DNA of 64,000 nt from Pectinophora gossypiella (taxonomy: Eukaryota; Arthropoda; Insecta; Lepidoptera; Gelechiidae). Below, in pieces: positions 30,201 to 39,200 of this stretch (within the stretch, counting starts at the first letter, position 1; every line of letters starts with the position of its first letter). The notes under the pieces are model-generated. The model ran no database searches and was not told the origin of the DNA. It was given only the letters and a program-made list of their open reading frames with translations. Location of the stretch: positions 7,383,001 through 7,447,000 of the forward strand of contig NC_065425.1 of the NCBI RefSeq assembly GCF_024362695.1, written 5' to 3'. A program made the position numbers and the translations under genes.

Positions 30201-33200
30201 GATCCGAACCGTGGTTATGAGAGCTAGGGAACAGCTAGCGACCGCATAGCGACTGTATCGACGCGAACGCGCGACAAAATCGCTACTGCATCGCTGTAAA
30301 AAGTCGCCGCGGGGAAGTGGCCTAGATGAACAAACAGTTATCTACTACCTAAAAGTTACAGTTACAGTTAGTTAGTTACAGTTAAACAGTTATTTTTTAC
30401 CTATAAGCGTATCATCCTTGTAGACGATGGAGAGATGCGTGTCATGGTTGAAGTTGCGGAACTTGCCCTCGCAGCCGGCGAGCTGCGTGTGAGTGCCGTC
30501 GCGGTCGTGGTCATAGTGCAACGACCCGTTGTTTATCATCGCCGATATATAAGGGTGGTGGTGCTGGAATAACACGAAAACGTTACCCGTATAAAAAGGA
30601 ACCCATATTACCCGTCAAATTTAAAAGAGTTTGGGCCTTAAGCATGATACAGGGTGTTAGTGTCATCGTAACGAAAACTTAGAGGGATGATTCAGACCAT
30701 GAATCTGAGTTAATATCAAGTGGAAATTTCCGTCGCAAAAGTATAGTTTTGAAAATAATTAAAAAAAAAACTAAAAAAAATCATGAATTTGCAACGGAAA
30801 ATCCCACTTGATATTAATTCAGAATCATGGTCTGAATCATCCCTCTAAGTTGAAGAACTTTTTTTTTGTGGTCACCCATCCTATGACCGGCCTTTGCGAA
30901 AGTCGCTTAACTCCAACAATCGCAGACCGAGCGCGTTTACCGCTGCGCCACCGAGCTCCTCATCATCATCATCAATTTAAGAGCCACGCTCTTGTCGGTG
31001 TAGCATTTTCCATTCCAGTCTATCAAAGGCCAATTCCTTGACTTCCCTATAAGACACGACGTTAACCTTTTCTTTAATCTGTTCCATGTAAGCTCTTCTT
31101 GGTCTTCCCCTTCCTCTCTTTCCTTCTACCGAGCTCCTCAACTAATTAAATAAAACTCACGTTATGCGCCCCATTATGGTTGCTGTATGTGTCCATTATG
31201 ATGGCCAAGCCGTGGAAGTAGTCCTTGCTCCCGAACACGGGCCCCGTCTGCATGCGGTCGCGCACGTACCACAGCGCAAACCCATCGCCGAATAGCTCCT
31301 TGCCTTTGCCGTGCACCTTAAACTGCACTTGCAACTCCCAGTTGCGCGTGTAACATGGCTGCGGACAAAAAAAAACTAAGTATCACGTATCGGCGATACG
31401 GCTCACCACCTTGGTCACACCCCGGACACTTCATACAAACAACCTCGTCTTACACAGACACTACACATTGACATAATCGTACACGCGCATCTGTGTGTGT
31501 GACGTCTGACACCATATGATTCAAGTTATTCAAGCCCTGAGCTGATTTATTTTTTGTTTAATTTATAACATAACCTATTTCAACTCACTAGACGACATTG
31601 TAAACTAATACGTGGATAATGTGGTTGATTGTACATGTACTTATGTGAAAAAATCATACACCTATTGTTAATATATCATGTATAATTGTTTATTATCCCA
31701 TGAAAATAAATAAATAAATAAGTCTAAACTATGTTCGGGGGGGGGGGGGAGGCGCAGGGGAGGTAAACCTAGCTCGCTTTCGGAGAGTTGCCGTTCTATA
31801 CGTAGTAATATTCTGGCCTAGTATAATTCCTTTTTCTATGTCTTGGTCTAACAGAAAGCTCGGTGATGTGTGGGTACTTATTTCATCTTGCGATGGATGT
31901 GCTATAAGGTGCAAAAGTCCATTCGATTCCTTTCAAAGTAATAAATTACCTAACTGGTTGCACTTAAGACCTAATAGTGAAGCCAACCCAACTGTGTTAG
32001 TGAAAACGGCACTTAAGCGTTATTACTCTTTGGTGCAAGTCCGGTATCGGGATTCAATCAAGCTGGACATTTAACTACGTGATAAGTTGGTCTAACGGAA
32101 TACTCGGTCAGGTTTGGGTTTACCTGAACGGTGATAACCAGCCGAGGCCATAAAAGTCGCCGTTAGGAATCGAACCCGGGACATTCTCTTCTTCTATCGT
32201 GTGGGTTGTGAGGTGGAGTACCAACCTTATCAACACTGGTGTCAGGGTTACGATTGAGCCGCCAAAGGCCCCTGACATGGCTCATGTAACGACTATTTAC
32301 TTACATCAGTAAGTAGTAACCGGGACCAACGGCTTGACGTGCCTTCCGAAGCACGGATCATCTCACTTTCGGACAATCAGGTGTTGAGCCTGTAATGTCC
32401 TAACCAAACTAGGGACCATAAAGTAATTTTTGTGATAGGTCTCCACTGGGAATCGAATCCAGGACCCGGGACACTGATGACAAATACTCTTCACTGCTAA
32501 GCCTCAGAGGTCACGTACGACCAAGTGTGTCATTTATTCAAGACCATTGTCATTCAATTTTGTATGCAGATGAAAACAATTTTCCAATTGACTCTGATAT
32601 CACAAAGTATAAACTACCTTATGTAAAAGAGACTTCCATCTAAAATTGCACAGCTTGGTTTATTCTGACTTCTTACTTATAAGATTAATGGATTATCACC
32701 TTTATTACAGATTGTTTTAAGGTAACATTTCCATTCAACAGCAATGTCACCTTGACCCAGCTCGTTTGACCGTAATAAGCCTTGCCGAATCTAGGGCGGT
32801 AGATGTTACAGTTTAGTAATTTGCAACCGAAACTTGTATGTGATAAGGTCTTTATTACTGGAGCTGTCGCGCCTATTACGGACCTAAATTAGCCTATAAT
32901 AGAAAATGTCTCTCGCCGATTATACTTGTGAAGTAAGAAAAGGTAAGAAGTACCTATTATTTTATTCGTTAGTCGCAAGGTCATTGAAGAGTTTGATATC
33001 GGCAGCTCAACAACCCTGACACTAGGGTTGCTGAGGTTGGTAATGCACCTCACAACCTACATGATAGAAGAGAAGAAGTTCATTCTAGTTTCTTTTACGC
33101 TATCCCACCCATTAGGCACCTATCTACAACACATATTTCACACCAAACTACTGTTTTACCACTTGTTAAAACATCGTAAAAATGTTAATGTTTTTAAAAT

Positions 33201-36200
33201 GTAACAAAGTATAATTTATACATGGAGTTGTGTGTTATGTTAAATATGTTCTGTTCAAGTATCAGACATTCCCGCTTCCTACCCTTTCCTATCACCCGGC
33301 GGCGCTCATTCATTCATCGAACACGCTCACTCAAATTTCCGAATCATTCATTCTCTTCTTACTTCAACAACCGTGCGTGAGAGTGCCGGCCGACCAAACA
33401 AAATACAATTATCATCATAAAAGTGCACGCAGCCATCTGAATCATCATCTCCGAGGGCCCTCGTCGAGCAACGGTGTCCCCGGGGATATAAATCTCCGTT
33501 TTGCAGCGCATCTGTAAGTTTTTCCCACCTTCCCTCTGTTACTTGTCTGTAGGATATTTTTGCATAAGCGCCCTTTTCGCTCAAGCAACCAACGCGACCT
33601 ATGTTTACGTACACCACTGGAGCTATCGAAGCTATCTTTACCACAACACAAACATTTTTGGGCCTTACGAGCCGAATTTTCATATTTGCACCGCAAATTG
33701 GTTGTTTGAGAAAAAGTTTTGGCGTCCATATTTGTTCGCAAAAGCCATCAACTTTCTAATAAAAAACAAGTGATATTTCACGTAGGGAACATAAATATTA
33801 TCATATCACAACATATTTTACACTTTTCAACATATTTACATCATATTTAATTAATTAGTTTCATCCATTTGGGGTAGTAAGAGAAAGATTCATTCATATT
33901 TTTTCTTCTTCTACCGGTTGAAACTTGTCGGTTCGGCGCGAGCGCGGTCGTTGGGAGCCGATTCTCATAACGTTTTTGTACAATCGTATAATACGGTTTT
34001 CTAACCTACGTTTTGTACCATATCAAGCGTTGTTTTATGTGTAACATGCGACACTAAAACAGTTCATCAAATTCATTTTTTTTTTGGGCGTACCATACGG
34101 CGCTTAAAATTACATCATTTTGTTTTGTTGTGAGAATCACTTGGTGCAACATCAGCACATTAACGTATTTTTGTTTGAGTGTAGCATATCGCACTCAACG
34201 AATATCGTTATTTTTGTATCACATTCACATCAGTTAATTTTCAGTGTAGCATATCGCACTTGAAAAATATCATTTCATAATTGGCGTATGATTTCAGTGT
34301 AGCATATCGCACTCGAAACATAGCGTTTTTCATTAAACATAAATAATTATCTTTTGTGTAGCATATCGCACAATAAGTTAATTTGCATCACATCTATCAT
34401 TTTATTTCATTTTAGTGTTCGTACCATATGACGACACTTTTGTCATAAAAAATTAACGGTCCTTCGAATTTAATATTAAACAAAAAAAATTGTATCGTAC
34501 GTAAACAGTTATCAGAATAGCACTCATCATAACATTCAATCATTCGGATAATATTCGTTCTATGGTAGAAAAATATTACCATTCAATGAGTGAATAATTA
34601 ATGTCATTCATTCGAATTCTTCATAACATTCATTCCATTAGCTGTCAATTTGCATTTTCGTATCGTATTGCATTTTGTAGAAGATTATCGTTTATTTTTC
34701 ACAATTTTCTATTGTTTTCGGGATAATAACATTATCAATCGATAGATCATCATATGTTTTATGTTTTTTAGCCTTCTTTACAGCCTGAATTAAGCACAAA
34801 GTTAACATTATCTCGGAAGTGTTGGTTATAACATCAAATCAGTTTCTTGTTGTTTTTCTCAACTTTACTGATTAATTTCGTTCAAAATGAGTGAATCGTT
34901 GCTGTCCCACTATAGATCAAAGCGAAATATAGCTTTCAAACGCCTAGAAGATGGTGTCAAGTGCGCAAGAAGTTGTGAGAAGGATGTCGCGATTTTGCCT
35001 CGTTTTGTAACATGGTGTTCACGCTTAGAGTCTATCATGGACTCCTTTAATGATGCGCATGTCAGTCTCATGAGTGAATTAGACAAGTCTCAAGCTACAA
35101 GTGACATGATAAGTGAAGAAGCGATATACCAAGAGAAAGCTGATGACATGTTCTTCGAAATTCTTGAGATTAAGCGTAATTTATTGCCTGCGGAAAAACC
35201 AAAGCCACAACAAGATGCACCTCCACCTAGCAAATCACATAGCAAATTGCCCACTATTAAGTTGCCAACATTTTCAGGTCAATTTAAAGACTTTCCGGGT
35301 TACATTGACTTATTCAATACCCTTGTTCACCGCCGTACAGATTTGTCTAATGTGGAAAAATTCCAGTATTTACAAACATCACTGTCGGGTGAACCAATTA
35401 ACATCATCAGGCCATATCCTATTTCGGAAGCCAATTATCTGAGTGCTTATGAGGCTTTAAAAAACAGATACAATAACAAACGATACCTTGCTTTTGTATG
35501 TTGGGAACAGATCACCAATTCAAAGCCGGTTCCTTCAGGCTCAGCTCATCTTCTGAGGAATTTGTTGGATACATTCAACGAGAATCTTTCAATGCTCAAA
35601 AGCTTAGGGCTCCCTACAACCGATTGGGACTTTGTTCTGTTTCATTCTTTGTTGACAAGATTAGATCCGAAGTCACGTGAGGCATTCGAATTGTCTACGA
35701 AGGGTAGTGATTTTCCTTCCTATTCTGAATTACAAAAATTCTTAGAAGATAGGTGCTCCGCTCTGGAACGCTCTACCTTGTCAACGGGTAATGTCACATC
35801 CAATAAAAATCAAGCACAGCCCAAGCAGAACCAGTCAAGAACGGCACCAACCATGTTGCTAGCACAAGCATCTGGCACAGGTTGTATTTTGTGCTCTAAA
35901 TATCATCCTCTTTTCATGTGTTCAAGCTTTTTATCAAAGTCTCCTCAGGAACGTTCCAAACTTGTCAGACAAAATAAACTTTGTTTAAATTGTCTCCGTT
36001 CAAATCACTCTGCTGATCAATGTTTCTCATCACATACTTGCAAATATTGTAATAAAAAACATAACAGTTTATTGCATTTTCCAACCAACAAAAATCAACA
36101 ATCTAATTCATCAAACAAAAGTCAACAATCTAAGTCATCAGTTAATAATAATCAAACTTCATCATCATCAAACAATCAGACCGCTTCAGTGTCTGATGAG

Positions 36201-39200
36201 AGTGCGATCACACCTGTTACCTCTCTCTCCAATGTTTCTGGCGGTATGTCCGGGTCTTCATTTGTGATGCTGGCTACGGCAGAGGTGGAAGTTAGGGATG
36301 GTAGGGGTTGTTATCAGAAGGTCCGCGCATTGTTGGACCCAGGTAGTCAGAGCCACATCATAACAAACGCTTGTGTCAACCGTTTAGGCCTGACTCGTTA
36401 TAAATCAAACACACCCATGTCCGGTATAGGTGGAATACCTACAAAATCATTTAACAAAGTTTTCATGGAGATCCGTCCAGTAGGTAAAACGGAGCCGTTG
36501 TTTTCCACTGAGGCTGTGACTCTTAACAAGATTTGTGGCGACATGCCTACTCATCCTATTATCAAGGATCATTTCAAACATATATCAAACATAAAGCTCG
36601 CAGATGAGCATTTTCACACTTCGCGTCCCGTTGATATTCTCATCGGTGGCGAGATCTTTCCGCACATCTTATTGCCGGGCAAGATAGACGGCGGAGATCA
36701 GACAGCATCAGCCATCAATACCGTGTTTGGATACGTCCTCATGGGTAAAACATTATCATCAACATCATCTCCCGTACCATTATCAATCAATCATTTATCA
36801 ATGGATGCAAAGTTAGACGATGCAGTCCAAAAGTTTTGGGAGATTGACACTATACCATCATCATCAGAAAAATCAAGTCTCTCTCCAGACGACGTGCGCT
36901 GTGAGGAGATTTATCAATCAACACATGAGCGTGACGCACACGGGCGATACATCGTTCGGCTTCCGTTTCGTGACCAAGAGCCAACTTTTGAGGGTTCATA
37001 TGATATAGCCCTTCGTCAATTCAAGCAGCTTGAAAAGCCTTTGCTTCGTAATCCATCATTTCATCAAGAATATCAGAAGCATGTCATGGAGTATCTGTCA
37101 CAACGCTTGAAATTGTCAAAACCCATTAGTACTGTTAAACCTGACCAGCTCGTTATTATCAAAGACGAATTGGCGCATCCTTTGCGATGGCGCTTCGGTC
37201 GCATCATTGCTCTGTACACTGGTCGTGATGGTATAGCCCGCTCCGCCAGTGTCAGGACTACACAGGGTGTCATTACACGGCCTCTTGTGAAGCTTTGTCC
37301 TATCCCAGATGGATATGACTAAACATTCTCTGTTAACTTGGCAATATTTTGACATTCTATTATTTTATCATAATTATGTATATTTTCAATGTTAACATTT
37401 CTTTTCAAAAAATCACACTTATCATAATGTATCATAATTGCATATTTATCATTTCTATCACACATCATATCAGTTTACATTCAGTCACACAGAACTCATC
37501 ATATCATAGTCTATCAAATTTACTCTGTTGGTGGCTGGAGTGAACAAATGTGAAGATTTTGATTGCCTTTCTGGCTCAAAATTTCGCCAGCGGGGGGGGA
37601 AAATGTTCAAGTATCAGACATTCCCGCTTCCTACCCTTTCCTATCACCCGGCGGCGCTCATTCATTCATCGAACACGCTCACTCAAATTTCCGAATCATT
37701 CATTCTCTTCTTACTTCAACAACCGTGCGTGAGAGTGCCGGCCGACCAAACAAAATACAATTATCATCATAAAAGTGCACGCAGCCATCTGAATCATCAT
37801 CTCCGAGGGCCCTCGTCGAGCAACGGTGTCCCCGGGGATATAAATCTCCGTTTTGCAGCGCATCTGTAAGTTTTTCCCACCTTCCCTCTGTTACTTGTCT
37901 GTAGGATATTTTTGCATAAGCGCCCTTTTCGCTCAAGCAACCAACGCGACCTATGTTTACGTACACCACTGGAGCTATCGAAGCTATCTTTACCACAACA
38001 CAAACAGTTCTGTGTGACATAAATAGGTGAAATATTAATAAAGAAGGTAATAAAACCTGTATGCAGATACTTAATTTAGTAGTCAAATTTGTATTTCTAT
38101 ATTGTTCTGGAAGCTTCTATATGTTTGCCTTTTTTATTTTAGGTAATTGGTAAGGTTGCTTGTTCCTTTCTGTATCTGTTGTCCTTATTTCTGTATCTTG
38201 TGTATATTGTGCCCAATAAAGTATTTTATCTATCTACCTAGTTAAATGTAAAAAAAGGGATGAAAGGCATATAACAAAAGCTAAAAAAATAAGCTAAATT
38301 CTAGGCTAAAACTGACACCACAAGCCCATTAGTAACGTCCAGTACAATATATAATAAGCTCTCAAAGTACTTAAAAGATGAAACAAAAACTAATTTATTT
38401 ATAAAAAATCTAAAAACAAAGCTAATTAAAAAGAGCTATTATACTGTAGACGAATATTTAAATGATAAGTTTTAATTTTAATACACACTTCCTCTCTTCC
38501 CTTCAACGTTGCTGTGCCCTACAGGGTCCATGTTTTAATTCCTATGCCTACGTAACACCCCATTGTACTACTTGGAATGCAATAAATAATTGAGTATTGA
38601 TAGTTATGAGTATCAATGTGGATGGATATATGGGTAGGGGACGAGCCAAGATAGTGTGGATGGATTGTGTAAACAAGGATATATGTGTATCGAACCTGGA
38701 CGTCCAGACTGTGAGCCCAATGCTCTAACCACTAGACCATGGAGACTGTGGTGAGTGTGTATGTTATTAAGAGATATTACAAGAATGAATTCACAAGTTT
38801 TTTTTTTTTTTTTTTTTTTTTTATTTTTCATAACCATTCAGATCAGACTCAATAAAACAAAATATTTTCTTATCAATACATATGTGCATTGTAGGTAATT
38901 TAGTGTATGCCTTTACTTGAAGTTATGTAACAATATTTTGTTTGATGTTTTATGTTATTGTTATGCATCTTAAATATAATCAAAGAAAGAAAAAACATAT
39001 ACAGGGTGTTAGTGACATCGTAACGAATACTCAGAGGGATGATTCAGACCATGATTCTGAGTTAATATCAAGTGGAATTTTCCATCGCAAAATTCATGTT
39101 ATTTTTTTTAGTTTTTTTAAATTATTTTCAATTCTATACTTTTGCGATGGAAAGTTCCACTTGATATCAACTCAGAATCATGGCCTGAATCACCCCTCAA

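Larger units (their letters stand above)
33252..38006 (+). mobile_element. BEL/Pao LTR retrotransposon, internally deleted, recent
   Basis: Two 403-bp LTRs (TGTTCAAG...AAACA) identical by eye, flanked by GTTC at 33248-33251 and 38007-38010. A polypurine tract (G8A4) sits immediately before the 3' LTR, and a TGG-starting candidate primer-binding site four bases after the 5' LTR. The single ORF has BEL/Pao-type Gag, zinc knuckles and protease. Total 4755 bp against roughly 6-7 kb for a full BEL/Pao, because the polymerase centre is missing. It lies in LMAN2 intron 2, antisense. Unable to move alone, it would need enzymes from a full relative. Confidence 0.94.

Noticed and set aside
33230..33517. 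95-codon plus-strand and 98-111-codon minus-strand frames in the LTR, repeated in the 3' LTR
   Set aside because: LTRs do not encode these; no domain is recognisable and the frames follow from low stop-codon density.
34179..34371. Regularly spaced repeats resembling a CRISPR array
   Set aside because: A eukaryotic retroelement leader; only four repeats of 17 bp with unequal spacers and no cas genes.
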